In this document: positions 1-12,401 of the stretch, in pieces
Layout of the letters: each line of letters begins with the position of its first letter
How positions within the stretch are numbered: position 1 is the first letter of the stretch
From: Typha latifolia
Lineage: Eukaryota; Streptophyta; Magnoliopsida; Poales; Typhaceae
Length of the DNA stretch: 64,000 nucleotides
Direction: 5' to 3'
Assembly: GCA_019914945.1 (NCBI GenBank)
Contig: CM034099.1
Location: 5,084,001-5,148,000 of the forward strand
Translations under genes and position numbers: made by a program
Notes under the pieces: generated by a model
What the model was told of the DNA's origin: nothing
What the model saw: the letters and a program-made list of their open reading frames with translations, nothing else
Databases searched by the model: none

Positions 1-253
1 TATGACTTCATTCATTCATCGTAATTTAATGTCTTTGTTTTCTGAAATTGACCTCATTATACAATTATACCACATACTTATTCAGTTACTTCTGTAGACT
101 ACAGGCTGATGCTTCTTACTGTGAAAGATAAAGTAGCTTAGATGACAAAAAGTCAACTACCAGAATTTGCAATCACTTTGACTTCAGTTATCATGATTCA
201 TGCTGCACATTCATGTCATATTTTTTGAGTTAACTATATATAATTGAATGCAG
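1..253. other. Intron or upstream part of the DUF1995 gene
   Basis: AT-rich sequence without a recognisable exon. It ends at the acceptor TGCAG at 249-253, which opens the first visible exon with two bases of a split codon, so an upstream exon lies outside the window. Confidence 0.5.
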
Positions 254-3200
254 ATCGATGGAAGTCTGACGAGCCACCATCACTCTATGTCTTCATCAAT
301 TGTAGCACACGTGAGCTTTCTGCCATAGAGAAGTATGTGGTAGGTTGTCTAGAATTTATGTGTTGCGTTAGTTATTTATCTCTGTGGGAGTTTATTAAGT
401 ATGATAACTAAATAAGCCTCTACACTGGTCTTTTTTTACTTTATTTACTTTTGGCCATAGTATATGTCACCTTACATGCATTTCTATATATGACTCTTGC
501 GAAGTGTTCTTTGTATTGTATGGATCTTTGAGATGTTTATAGATAAATTACTGGCCAATCATAGTGCAGATGGAGTCTAAAAGAACCCTTTTTCATAATT
601 TTATTATGTGTAAAGAGGTCGTCCAAGATCCTCTTGATTAGCTGAAACCTCGAATCCAACTTGTGGGATAATTAAATCTTTTTATTGGGATGACTAATTG
701 TGGTTTTGCTCACTGCTTTATCTTGCAACCTTTTTTCCATTTATTGATAAAAAAATTCTTGGTCCATATATTTTTCAGGAAAAATTTGCTGCATCTGTCC
801 CATCTCTTCTTTTCAATCTTGAACTAGATACATTGCGGTATGCCTGATCTATGCTTCTTCACAGCAAGTAGTTTATTTTGTTTTATGCATTCGATATCAT
901 CTAATATGGGCTTCGAGTATTGCAGTTCTGACTTGGGCCTTTTGGGATTTCCCACCAAAGATTTGCATTATCGTTTTCTTTCTCAGTTTGTTCCTGTCTT
1001 CTATATTCGAACAAGAGAGTATTCAAAGGTATCAACGGTTTTCTTAGCCATTTATCTTTTTTTAAATTCTAATAACGTATTCGATTTTTTTGACACTGAA
1101 GACAGTTCCAGTTGCACCTTTTATAGTGAACTACAATGGTGCTCTATTCCGTCAATATCCAGGTATGAATTGATATGATTAGTTAGCATTGATACAATAC
1201 AATAATTAGTGAAGAATCTTCTCATTTTGGGGTTTTTCACTTTGACCACTTTCAAAGAATAATTCCGGTACATACTTTGAGAGTAGTAGATATAAATATA
1301 TCATGTCACGGCCCAAAATAGAAATCATGACCGACCATGCATCTCAATATGTTTGAGATGCACGAAGCCTTATTAATACTCTCTACGTGTACGATGGCAA
1401 AATAAATAAATAAATAAGAATGTGCTATATTAAATTTTATAACTAATTGCAATAAAAATATAAAACAATATTAATGTTTTTGAGTCTCTAAACTAAATAA
1501 ATAAAATGTCTAATCTAAAGCATAAAATCAAAAGAGCGGAAAGGTAAATAGGTGAATCCTAAGTGGAGGTGGAGTCCGGGTACATCTCGCTCAGTCGCCC
1601 CGCTGACTATTACCTGAAATAAATAAAAAAATACAAAAAAAACAAAAGAATCCGTGAGCCAACAACTATAGCTCAGTGAGTGGAATCCACTCAAAAACCA
1701 AATAAATTTTAATTCATATTAATGCTGAATAAATTAAACTAAAAGCAACAATATCCATCACAATATGCAATAGGCATGCTCTCTGAATAATAACAATGAT
1801 AACAATAGAGAGAGATGTTACTACTTGTAACCTTGCACGTTTTCAACATATTAACATCTTTTGATATTTATACTGTCATATATCTCAATGAGTCTAAACC
1901 CTGTGGATCCACATCAACTAGAAGTCATCTCGAGGTGATGCCCGGGACTTTTCTTCATAGCTGATCCGGTTAGGGTCATCAGAGGGTATCACCCTGTGAT
2001 CAACACACTTTGTCTTTTCCTCTAACCGTTGAGAGAAGTTAGAGTCACCTAGGAAATTTTCTCATTCATCCTAGGACTGTTCTCTAACCCCGCCAGAGTC
2101 ACCTAAGAAAGTCACCGCAGTGATCTAATTTATGACTTTCCCCTGGACTTCCAGATAGACTGGAGTCACCACGGAAAATTGCATTATTTTTAGATGTACC
2201 CATTGGATTATTTTTAAATATCCTAAAAATAATATTAAAAATAATATAAATGCATGCCAGCAATGCGAAGCATGCCGATGGTGGCACGTGCCACTGGCAT
2301 TGTCACGACCCAAAATAGGGATCATGACCGGCCATGCATCTCAATATGCTTGAGATGCATGAAGCCTTATTAATACTCTCTACGTGTATGATGGCAAAAT
2401 AAATAAATAAAATGAGAATGTGCTTTATTAAATTTTATAACTAATTGCAATAAAGATAAAACAATGTTAATGTTTTTCAGTCTCTAAACTAAATGAATAA
2501 AACTTCTAATCTAAAGCATAAAATATAAAAGGGCGGAAAGGTAAATAAGTAAATCCTAAGTGGAGGTGGAGTCCGGGTACATCTCGCTCGGTCGCCCCGC
2601 TGACTATTACCTGAAATAGATAAACAAATACAAAAAAAATAAGAGAACCCATGAGCCAACAACTATAGCTCAATGCGTGGAATCCAGTAGAAAACCAAAT
2701 AAATTTTAAATCATATTAATGCTGAATAAATTAAACTAAAAGCAATAATATCCATAACAATATGCAATAGACATGCTCTCTAAATAATAACAATGATAAC
2801 AATAGAGAGATGTCACAACTTGTAACCTTGCACGTTTTCAACATATTAACATCTTTTGATATTTATACTGTCATATGTCTCAATGGGTCTAAACCCTGTG
2901 GATCTACATCAACTAGAAGTCACCTTGAGATGATGCTTGAGACTTTTCTTCATAGCTGATCCGGTTAGGGTCATCAGATGGTATCACCCTGTGATCAACA
3001 CACTCTGTCTTTTCCTCTAACCGTTGAGAGAAGTTAGAGTCACCTAGAAAATTTTCTCATTCATCCTAGGACTGTTCCTTAATCCCGCCAGAGTCACCTA
3101 AAAAAGTCACCGCAGTGATCTAATTTATGACTTTCCCCTGGACTTCCAGATAGACTAGAGTCACCACGGAAAATTGCAAACGATTTATACCAGGACTGTT

Positions 3201-3866
3201 CTCTAAGTCGTATCAATACTAGTCTCATTTTTCTTTTCACAAATTTCAATATTTGCACGAAGTATGGTGATGCACTAAATATAATAATTAAATGCATACA
3301 AAAAATATAACAATTAAAATTTTTGCACGTACGGATAAAATAAATAAATTTACACACAGAAATTTCAACAATTAAATTTTTACATGTAACGGTGAAATAA
3401 ATAATTTGCACACAGAGAATTTACATGGTCTGACAAAGATACGAAATATAATAAATAAATATGTGAGTGAACCCACTCACCTGAGTCTAGGCAAGACAAC
3501 CGAAATCTCAAATCTCTAGCTCACGTACTAAAAATCACCATCTTAAATAATAAATAATAATCAAAATTTTAATTTGAGTAATAACAGTAATTTTAAAATT
3601 TAAAAACCAAAAGAACTAAAAAATGGGTTTAAATTTACCCATTGGATTGGGCTGGGCTACTGTTAGCCCGGCCCATTCCAAAATGAGGTTAATCGGGCCT
3701 TGGCCCAACCAAAAGAAAATGGATTGGGCTGCAGGTTAGCTGCAGCCCATCCAATTTAAATTGGTTCGGGTCGGGTTCCTTGGATTCAGATCCAACCCGA
3801 CCCGAATCCAATCACTTAATAGGAGAAAGCCAGACTCGGGTTGCCCGAGTCTGTCTTCTCCAACCT

Positions 3867-3939
<73 letters not shown>

Positions 3940-5636
3940 AAGGAAAAGAGAGAGAAAGGCGCCGGCGACCACCGCGGCGACGGTTCGCCAGCCGCACCCT
4001 CAGCTCCCCAACACCCATGCGGTGCCGCCATCGCCGCGAGGTGGGGGAAAAACTGCATACAGCGGTCGATCCCATGGCCGACGGCGACCGGAGCCACGAG
4101 GCTCCAACGGTGAATGCCCACGACACGAGGCCAACGGCAAGAAGCTTCCAGACAGAGCGGCTACGTCTCGAAGCCGCTGGTCGGCCAGATTTGCCGGTGG
4201 AGCTGAAACCCCAAATTAAGTATTTTCAATTTACCCTATTAAACTTGAATTAAATTTTATGGATGGGAGAGGGTTTACCAACGAGTCGCGTGGTGGTCTC
4301 CGATGGCTCCGGCGGCGCTCCGGCGGGCCAATCCCACAGCGACGACTCTGACGGTGAGGAAGAAGCAAAAGAAGGGTGGAAGAAGAGAGAGAAGAGGACT
4401 GAGATGGTTAAGCAGAGAGAGAGAGAAGAGATTAGGGTTTTAATTTATAGATTAGAAGATGATCAAATCTAATCTAATTCGGATTAGATGAAATCCACCC
4501 TTATCTGCGCTTCGTCGTGTGCCGGAGAGGGAGAGGGGAGGGGCTACACGTGCAGAGCACATGCACCCTCCTCTCTCAACCCCAATATTTTTTTTTTTTT
4601 TGATTCTGACATATCATATTTTGATAGATCCTCGGAAATATAAAATCTTTTTTAGTTTGCAAGGCGTAGCCTTAAAAGTTAAAACTAAGCTCGTTGGTCT
4701 GCCTCACAGCTGTAAGTTCTTTTAGTTCTGTTAACTGTTTTAAATAAAGAAGTTAACATTGAAATAGAAGAACATGTTCAGATTGCAACTACACAAGAAA
4801 CAATTTTTTTGACTAGACTGCATTTTGGTAGAAGCAGCATGAACTTGCATATCTACTCAAGTTTGTTGTTGTTCAGGTCCCTGGCAAGTCATGCTTAAAC
4901 AAGCTGATGGTTCATATGCTTGTGTTGCAGAGAGTGCAACTCGGTTCACTTTGGGAGAAGTAATATTCTAGGTTATTTCATGTACGGCACTTTGTACTTT
5001 CCTTGTGTATTGATCGGTAATTATGTTTGATCTCCATGTGTTAGACTAAAGAAGAACTTTTGAGGGTCCTTGGGCTGCAAGAGGAACAAGGGAGCTCACT
5101 TGAATTCCTCAGAAGGGGATACAAGGTTTGAAGCATCTCAATAATCTGCTGGTGTAAAAATTATCGGTATCAAGTGCAGCGTTCCACTGCTTATCATATC
5201 ACCAAGTTAACTTAGCATACTGAATTTGCCACCAACCATTAGAAACTATTCCGGCATCATTGATTTCATATATCATCATATTTGCACCATTTATTTCAGC
5301 TTTCTCATGTTTTCCTGCCAGTATATACTGAATAGTAACCTCTGAGTACATGATATTTACCTATCCTATATATCTAGAGATAGTTATATTTCTTGTCAGA
5401 CAAGACATTCCACATGTATCATCACTGGAGATCCAAACATTCATCTACTGTATTTCTCATTTGAGCATCAATTGATCATCTGGCTTGTTGTGATTCTCGG
5501 TGTGACCACTGCTATCTAGTATCTCCTTATTACTTTTACTCATCAATTCTCAAAATATGTTTACTCATCAATGCAGAATGCTACTTGGTGGGAAGAGGAT
5601 GTTGATTTGGAGGTATCTTCTGCTTGGCGGAGTTGA
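254..5636 (+). CDS. DUF1995 (LPA3-like) chloroplast protein, 3' part of gene
   Basis: Seven exons can be read: 254-339, 779-837, 926-1028, 1102-1162, 4877-4959, 5045-5125 and 5577-5636, with the stop at 5634-5636. All junctions are GT-AG and the phases join without a stop, giving about 177 C-terminal codons. The gene starts before the window. Recognisable stretches are [54 protein letters not shown] and the end [18 protein letters not shown] match these from memory to plant DUF1995 proteins, the family that includes LOW PSII ACCUMULATION 3, a chloroplast factor for photosystem II assembly. Which DUF1995 paralogue this is cannot be told without the N-terminus. The intron at 1163-4876 is inflated by an LTR-type insertion. 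The function is inferred only from the family. Confidence 0.75.
1304..2300 (+). repeat. First copy of tandem LTR segment
   Basis: About 880 bp match 2301-3179 at high identity. Shared landmarks are CATGCATCTCAATATG, GGTGGAGTCCGGGTACATC and CACCACGGAAAATTGCA. The last 118 bp (2183-2300) diverge from the second copy and end in a TGGCACGTGCCA palindrome. Confidence 0.75.
2301..3179 (+). repeat. Second copy of tandem LTR segment
   Basis: This is the direct repeat partner of 1304-2182. After 3179 the element continues as unique sequence to 4611, including a GA microsatellite and GC-rich stretches. Confidence 0.75.
3868..3935 (+). repeat. (GA)n microsatellite
   Basis: About 33 nearly perfect GA dinucleotides inside the LTR-like insertion. 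They create long arginine-glutamate or serine-leucine open frames on both strands that should not be read as genes. Confidence 0.95.
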
Positions 5637-7019
5637 GCAGCAATAAGTTGTGAAGTCGCGATGCACTACACTTAATAATAGCTGATTGGCCTAAGAAGAG
5701 ACTCCATGGCTTATTGGCATTTTGTAACATACCCTACAGTGGTTGGTTCCATTTACATCTTTCACAAGATGGGAGAACGAAGCATGTACAGCTTCAATTA
5801 CCACCGGGGGGGAACCATAGAATGAGTTTTTTTTTTCCCTTCTATTTTGTTGCAGTCTCTGAAACTTGAATGATGTGCAATGACCATGTAAAGTTCAGTG
5901 AAAATGCATTTCAATTTTGTACATTGGTGTCGGTCTTTTGGTGTAAAGATGGTACTGAACTGAATGATGAGAAGAGAAATGAAGAACAGCTAATCCAAAC
6001 ATGAAGTTAATTTTTTAAAGCCATCTAACACCCTGTTTGGAATCACCAAATCAGTGAAATTTAATCAATTTAAAATTCTATTTTCACCAAATTTGTAGTT
6101 TGGAACCAGTAAATCATGAGGTTCCATCGATTTTAGTTATTATATAATGAAATCTAATGATTTTAGGTTGGATTTAGATGGAATTCATTTGCCACCTAAG
6201 TTAACTTTTTCAAATCGCAAAATTAGCCTTTAATATGTTACATTATTATTGAAACTCATGAACATAATGAAATGAAATCGTACGTTATTCCATAGAACAG
6301 GATAAGATGAATTTCATTTCAATATCAAAATTTTCCAAACGGCAGAATTCATATCCAACTAAAATTAATTAAATTTCCTCTAAATGTAACCAATTGAATT
6401 CCACTTAGAATTTGATTTCAAACGTACCCAAATTTTATTCCTCGTAGTCGCAGAACCTTTCCTTTTCTTCTTATTTTTTATTTCTTTATTTGACGAAAAA
6501 AATATGTGAATGAAAAAGTTTTTATTATTTTTATATTAAAACAAAATAATATTATACATAGAAAGAAAAGGAGCAATAAAGTAACGAATATTTTAACTTA
6601 TATTAAGCAACACAATAAATAGATCAAATATGACCTGAAGCACGATCATAACTAATTCATAAGAGAAAAAAATTTGGAGTCAGCCATCTCGTAGTCTAAG
6701 ATATTGTATTCGAGTATCAAAGATAAGTTTACAACCATTCTGTGGTCCTTTTTATTTAAAATTAAAAGGGTCGATTTTGGGAGTGGGCTGTGCATCAGTA
6801 GGTACGAAGATCCACATCCACTGACTTTTCTTATATCATAATTCTGTTCATATGATTCATTTATAAGAAAATAAAATTTATAACTTCTCCTTTAAAGGCA
6901 ACGAGGTAAATTATGCCACCCACCAAACCCAGTTAACATACATACTATTTCACAAGCTATCGTTTATCTAGGGGTTCATTACACTAACTAGTTCGGCAAT
7001 CGAGAAAGGAGTCGGCGAG
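5637..7019. other. Intergenic region between DUF1995 and canopy genes
   Basis: It contains the 3' flank of the DUF1995 gene (to about 6000), a MITE-like repeat at 6029-6431, AT-rich sequence, and the presumed promoter and 5' UTR of the canopy gene. No exon was seen. Confidence 0.6.
6029..6431. mobile_element. MITE-like element (Tourist-type ends suspected)
   Basis: The left end CACCCTGTTTGGAATCACC and the reverse complement of the right end, TGGGTACGTTTGAAATCAAA, are imperfect inverted repeats of the GGGNNNGTTTGGAATC kind common in plant MITEs. The interior is AT-rich with repeated GAATTC/AAATTTCATT motifs. No clean target duplication was found, so the exact limits are uncertain. Confidence 0.5.
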
Positions 7020-9365
7020 ATGGAGGCGACGAAGAAGAAGAAGACGAGCAAAGGAGAAAGCATCGCCAGATCCACGATATGGCTCGTCGCGATCCTCGCC
7101 ACTCTCGCTCCGGTCTCTTCCATCGATGACAAATGCGCCGCCTGCAATGCGGTGGCGGTGAGTCGCTTCCCTTTTCTTCCTTCTCGCGTCAGATCTCATG
7201 GTGTGCAGATTTGATTCAAAGGCGAAGGTGATGCCACGATCGATATCTGTTGCTTCTGCGGTTAGATCAATGGATGAAGAGTTGTTGGTAAGAGACCTGA
7301 TAACTCCCGCAGAAAATTGGGGTTATCGGGCTTTTTACTTATTTACGATCTCATTGCCACCTTGGCGGATAAGAGGCCAGATAGAATGCTCTCACGAAAT
7401 CTCTCTTTCTATTATCTTTGAAGCCGTCGGGTTTGATATCTTTAAATGAACCTTTTATCTGGTTGCTGTGATTGTTCTGCAATAGATTTATATAGCTTGG
7501 CCTTTATCATGGATCGATCTTTTGTCATCTTAGTTGGTGAATGATGTATCCATGAGTATCTATGATATAAACAAAGTTCCTTCCTTGTAGACGCTGCTGG
7601 GATCTGATTGCTTTGCTGAATGATTTGCAGGCTGAACTAGAACTTGGACTTTCTAGTGTAAGTTTCTTCTTATGCTCACCCCTTCATATGATCAAGTTTT
7701 ACCAATTTATTTTATGGATATGCATTGCGCTTGTACGTACTCAATCTTATGTATGTCATCACATCATATGTTGGTTAACTCTTTGATTTTACAAAATGAT
7801 CTTGCGCTTTAGTTTGCAATATCCATTTGATTTCACCTTGATTAAAGTTTGACAGAAGCAACAACGTTTTCTTATGTACTGTAGCTATATTTTTCTAGTG
7901 GGTAGCAGCTGTCAAAATTCTAATGCAAATAAATGAGAAGCAATATTTAAGCAACTAATAATGATGGTTGAAGGGAAAAGGAACAAATTGACTATATAAT
8001 GACCAAGGAGCTATTTCTTTCCAAAGATATTGTTCTTACAACTAGGCATGCCGGCAAAAACTTGTTCCTTTCCCAAATGGAAGGGTTTTTACAATGTAGT
8101 AATAATGTTCATTTAGTTATATATTCATTCGAGAAATAAATCTAGTCTTTTTAGTTAGAGGTTCAAAGCTGATGTTAGGTAGCTTTGGAGTAAGAGGGTG
8201 GACTTTAGTGACCTCTCTCCTGCTATTAGTTGCTGCAGTCCCATTCTACTGGAGTTGGATGAGGATGACTTTGTAAGTCTGTTCCCATTAATTGTTCTGT
8301 TGGGGCTTGATCAGCAGGGGAAATTCTGAGTAAAAAGTGACTACTGGCCAACTGTTATCTTGGCGTTCCGGTCTTTCAGATAACCTGTCATTAAAAGTTT
8401 AGGCTTTAGTAAGTTGGATCTGGAAAGGCTAAGGAACCTATTTAGTCAATGTATCTAAAGATGAGTGGTTTTGTTTTTCCCTCTTCATATAATGCCGGCC
8501 ATAAATCTTTCTACTTTTTATACTTTTCATAAAATTTGTGTATTTTATTATTATGAAAGAATGATTTGGTCTTTTTATTCTGCATGATCGGTATGCTATT
8601 CTCCATGCTTCTGGTGCAACCGATAGTTGTCAATGGTTCGTGCTATACTTAATATTGTGGTTGATTGGGATAGCGCATACGATGAAATACATTAGTGAAT
8701 ATAAGGAACTTGATAACATGTGGAAGGATTATTGATGGTGCTGATTTATTTGTGCGCTCCAACTATTATAGAAACATGTCCAACCAATAAATTACTTAAT
8801 TGGCAAGTGAGCATCATCATTCCTTTGTTTTTTTGTTTGATTCATATAATCTTTTAATCAAATAATTTGGTTCACCTTGGTTTCTCCATAGAATAGCTTT
8901 ATGCAAATTAGTTCATATAATGTAACCCAAGCAGATCAAATCAACAAAAGGGTGCCTATTTAGTTTTGTTCTGTGCTTCTTATAATAATTCAGATTCAAT
9001 TTTGTCCTTTGGATGCTCTCCTTTCAAGACTTTAGTTACATTTTCAATGTTTGTTCATCGGAATTTCTCTGGTATACATTTACTATGTAATAACTTGTTT
9101 TCTATATTCAATATAGGAGAAACCAAGAAACCACTTAGACATGCGCCACCGTTTGGATTCCAAAGGTCAACGCAAGGGCAAAGTCATCGATTATAGGTAT
9201 AATTGCCTTTTCTTTTAGAACATTACAGTCTGAACCAAAGTTCTAAGTATCGAGATCGGGATCAACTGTTCATAAAAACGATATGTATTGGCTGTATCGA
9301 CGGTATTGATTGTCAATATTGGTCTGTATTTAAAAAAAAAGTTTTAGAAAAAATAATTATGAATT

Positions 9366-9407
<42 letters not shown>

Positions 9408-10381
9408 GTCTAAAATAAATTATTTTCTCGATCTCTATCTCTCCCTTTCTACCACTTACCTACACACGCTCTCCCTCTCTCTCTCTCACACACACAAATA
9501 ATTTTTTTTCTTTATTGTCTTTCTCACTAGCCCTCTCTCCTATCTCCTCCTCATCTCTAATCTCACTCTTATCTTTAAAAAAGAAACCGATGCTCTCTCC
9601 TTCAAAACCCTCCCCGTCTTTGACTCCCCCTCTCCCTTGCACTCTCACTCTGTCTCTCCCACCCACTCCCACTCTCTTCTAAATTGATGCTTCTCCGATG
9701 TAGTTTTGATGTCCATCAATGTTCGGCGAATTCTTTCAACGTAGATCAGGCCCGTCGACCTCTGGCAAATTTAGATATTCAATATTTTCTTTTATTCTCT
9801 CTCTCCTCTCTTTCTCCATTTCTTTCTTACTATATTCTCTCTCTTTCTCTCTTTCTCTCTTTTGATTTCAGTTCATTTCGGTCGAAACGGCTGAAACATA
9901 CCCGATCTAGATTGGGCATCGGTCATATCGGCCGATACCCTGTCGAAACCAGTCAATCGACTAGTTTTGGGGTGGGACCAGAATTAGTCGAAACTAGGAA
10001 CTTTGATTTGAACTGTTGCAATACAAGAATCATATGATTTAAACTTTTTCAACTTGTAGCTGATATCTTAGTGGCTCTAGCCTCTATGTAACTCCTGTGT
10101 GCTTGTGTCTTTCATACTAATTCTTACTTTTCTTGTACAACTAAACTACTTTCTATTTGAGCTCGACTACTTACCTATTGGAAAATATGATGATTTGTTA
10201 TTGCAAACTGAGCCAATTGCTTGTGTAACTAGTACTACAGTTTTTTACCTTCTTGGAGAAGACAGTGATTTATTATGCAAACCAAGCTACTTCTTGTGCT
10301 CACTCTAGACTAAATTTAAAGGAAATTTTTGTATAAGGCTAAATAACTTGAAGCCCCTTTTCTTTTGGCACATTGTGTAAG

Positions 10382-10442
<61 letters not shown>

Positions 10443-12401
10443 TTGGTTTCATCCTTTATTTTGATATAATGTCTAGCTTTCTCTGTATATATTTTTTCAG
10501 AGTTAGTGAGCTAAGAGTTGTTGAACTCCTTGATGGGCTTTGTGAAAAGATGCAGGATTATACTCTGCAGAAGGTAGATCTACTTTTATCCAGAATAATT
10601 TGTCTTATCATATCTGTACCAGCTATGCCATCTTATTATCGTACCTAATTTGAATGTGATGCAGTAACCATATTTTTCTTATTTTCTTTGATTTACAGAT
10701 CTTGATATGAAATTCAATGTAACCTGATGTAGTAAATTAGTGCTCACTGCTCAAGCTTGCAATTGCATATATTTTCAGCGTTTGATTTCTGTACTTTTTG
10801 CAGTTGGAATCAGGCAAACAAGCATGGATCAAAGTTGGAGACTGGGACAGTCTTGAAATTGGTAAGAGTTTTAGAATCTTGGGCTATTCTTTCACCTTAG
10901 AAAAGAAAATTCTGTGCAATCCTTTGCAAATCTCCAAGAGGGAAATATTTCACAGGATTTTTAGAAAGCCATACAAAGTGACTATCATGTATCCACTCCT
11001 TAATGGTCTATGTTTGAAGTGAACTGTCATGATTCTCAGCTTGATTACTGTTACCTAAAGCAACATGTTTCTTTTGGAGTAAACTTCCTATAAATAGTTC
11101 ATGAAGGTCTTCATTTCATTTTGCAGACAAGCAAGAAGCACGTGCATACTCAAAAGATTTGTCCACCTTCTGTGGCAGGTAAGATTTGGTTCTTTTTGAT
11201 GAATAGTTCCCGTTTTATGTTGTTGATTATGTATATCATGTTGTTGGGGCTATCTGTTCCAAAGTCCAAACATATATTCTGAAGAGTTTTTTTTTTTCAT
11301 GTCTTTTTGCTACAATGTAGTTTTCTTGCATCCTGTTGTGTGGCGTCTTTTTCATTTGAGTTTGTATTTAGGAAAATTGATGCAGTTTTATCTGAAATAG
11401 TCACTGTATCTGCATCTGTCAAATTTGGTATATTGTTTCAGGTTTTTTTTATAATTAATATGGAATATTCATATCAATAAGTAATTTGGATTAGTATGTT
11501 TTGCAATCTGTAATTGCTGCAGAAGCTTTACTTTTGAGAGGGTTTAATATGGTTCATTCATTAATGCAGGTTATTGGAGGAAACAGAGGATGAGGTGACT
11601 CAGATTCTACTTTCATGACTTACTCTGTGGTTCTTATTCTTATTTTTCCATACATGAAGATGATCGTTATTTCGAGACATAGAATATTTCATGAATCATG
11701 ATTAACAATGTGAAAGAATGTGATGACATTTTTTTGGTGTTAAATCATAGTAGGGTTCTAAATGCTCCGTAAATTGCATTCCAGTGCCTCAGTCATTGCA
11801 AAACAATTTTAACCCTCTCTATTGTCATTTTCAGCTTGCTGAATGGATTAAACGAGGGTCTGTACAAGCAGGACGTGTGAGCAAGGCTCTTTGTGAAGAT
11901 CTTAGCAAGCATTGCCATTTTTCAAGGTTCTGATTCTTAACACTTACCCATCTACTAGTAAACCTCAAAATTAGGGGGATAAGGACTTACTGTTATTGTA
12001 AATTCTATTTGAGCTGCATCAGATAGAAGAAAAAACACAAAACTTTCAGGATTAGTAAAATTTAGTCTTTTTTTTTTAATTTATAAGTTGCCCAAGGGAC
12101 TATGAATTTAATGTTGCCCCATATATACTACTCGAAGATTACAATGCGTCCCTTTGTGGAAAGGCACTAAATTGAGAGGCAGATGTCTCAATGATGTCAT
12201 ATAACCAAAAAGTGTTTCTTAGACAAGTGAGCTTAAGATGTATGATGTTCTGTCATATATTTTTTGGGTTTGAAGGACTGTTCTAAAGTTCTAGCATATC
12301 TTGACAATTCTTTTTGTTCATCCGAGGATAAAGTTACTCAAGAGGCTTCTTTTCTCTATACTTGCAGAGGTTCCTTCGAGATGGATGATGGGGAATTATG
12401 A
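7020..12401 (+). CDS. Canopy-like saposin-B domain ER protein (DUF3456)
   Basis: Nine exons: 7020-7157, 7631-7657, 9117-9196, 10501-10573, 10804-10861, 11127-11178, 11570-11594, 11835-11926 and 12368-12401, joined in frame to 192 residues. The start follows a purine-rich leader and precedes a hydrophobic segment at about residues 20-34 (IWLVAILATLAPVSS), which looks like a signal anchor or signal peptide. The mature part opens with CAAC (Cys39, Cys42) and carries further cysteines in LLDGLCEKM, STFCGR and ALCEDLSKHC. This is the six-cysteine saposin-B-like pattern of the canopy/MIR-interacting family. Family members act in the ER lumen on folding or trafficking of client receptors; the plant role is poorly defined. 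The C-terminus DDGEL resembles an H/KDEL-type retrieval tail. Intron 3 holds microsatellites and a possible DNA transposon. The gene looks intact. Confidence 0.85.
7631..7657 (+). other. 27-nt microexon of canopy-like gene
   Basis: This exon encodes only AELELGLSS between TTTGCAG and GTAAGT. Both neighbours end and begin at phase 0, so skipping it would keep the frame and remove nine residues just after the first CxxC pair. Confidence 0.8.
9226..10014. mobile_element. Possible DNA transposon in canopy intron 3
   Basis: The ends are imperfect inverted repeats: the left has GAACCAAAGTTCTAAGTATCG and the reverse complement of the right has CAAATCAAAGTTCCTAGTTTCG. Between them lie a TA microsatellite (about 9367-9403), CT-rich sequence and GATACCG/CGGTATCG-like motifs. 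No target duplication could be fixed, so limits and class are tentative. Confidence 0.4.
9367..9403 (+). repeat. (TA)n microsatellite
   Basis: About 18 TA units in intron 3 of the canopy-like gene. Confidence 0.9.
10382..10442 (+). repeat. Compound (CA)n(TA)n microsatellite
   Basis: About 17 CA units run directly into about 12 TA units, some 60 bp before the exon 4 acceptor at 10498-10500. Confidence 0.9.

Larger units (their letters stand above)
1304..4611 (+). mobile_element. Solo-LTR-like insertion with internal tandem duplication
   Basis: The insert starts TGTCACGGCC and ends TTCTGACA, so its ends are the inverted pair TGTCA/TGACA. It is flanked by the 5 bp direct repeat TATCA at 1299-1303 and 4612-4616, as expected for an integrase-made target duplication. 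No gag or pol coding is visible, so it resembles a large solo LTR. About 0.9 kb from its left end is present twice in tandem: 1304-2182 resembles 2301-3179, with the second copy beginning TGTCACGACCC at 2301. It lies wholly inside the fourth visible intron of the DUF1995 gene. The orientation given is nominal. Confidence 0.7.

Noticed and set aside
3736..4253. Arg-Glu and Ser-Leu repeat open frames
   Set aside because: They result from the (GA)n microsatellite inside the LTR-like insertion.
9116..9196. Separate small ORF at 8966-9196 as its own gene
   Set aside because: It overlaps canopy exon 3 in another frame; the exon frame gives conserved family sequence and proper splice sites.
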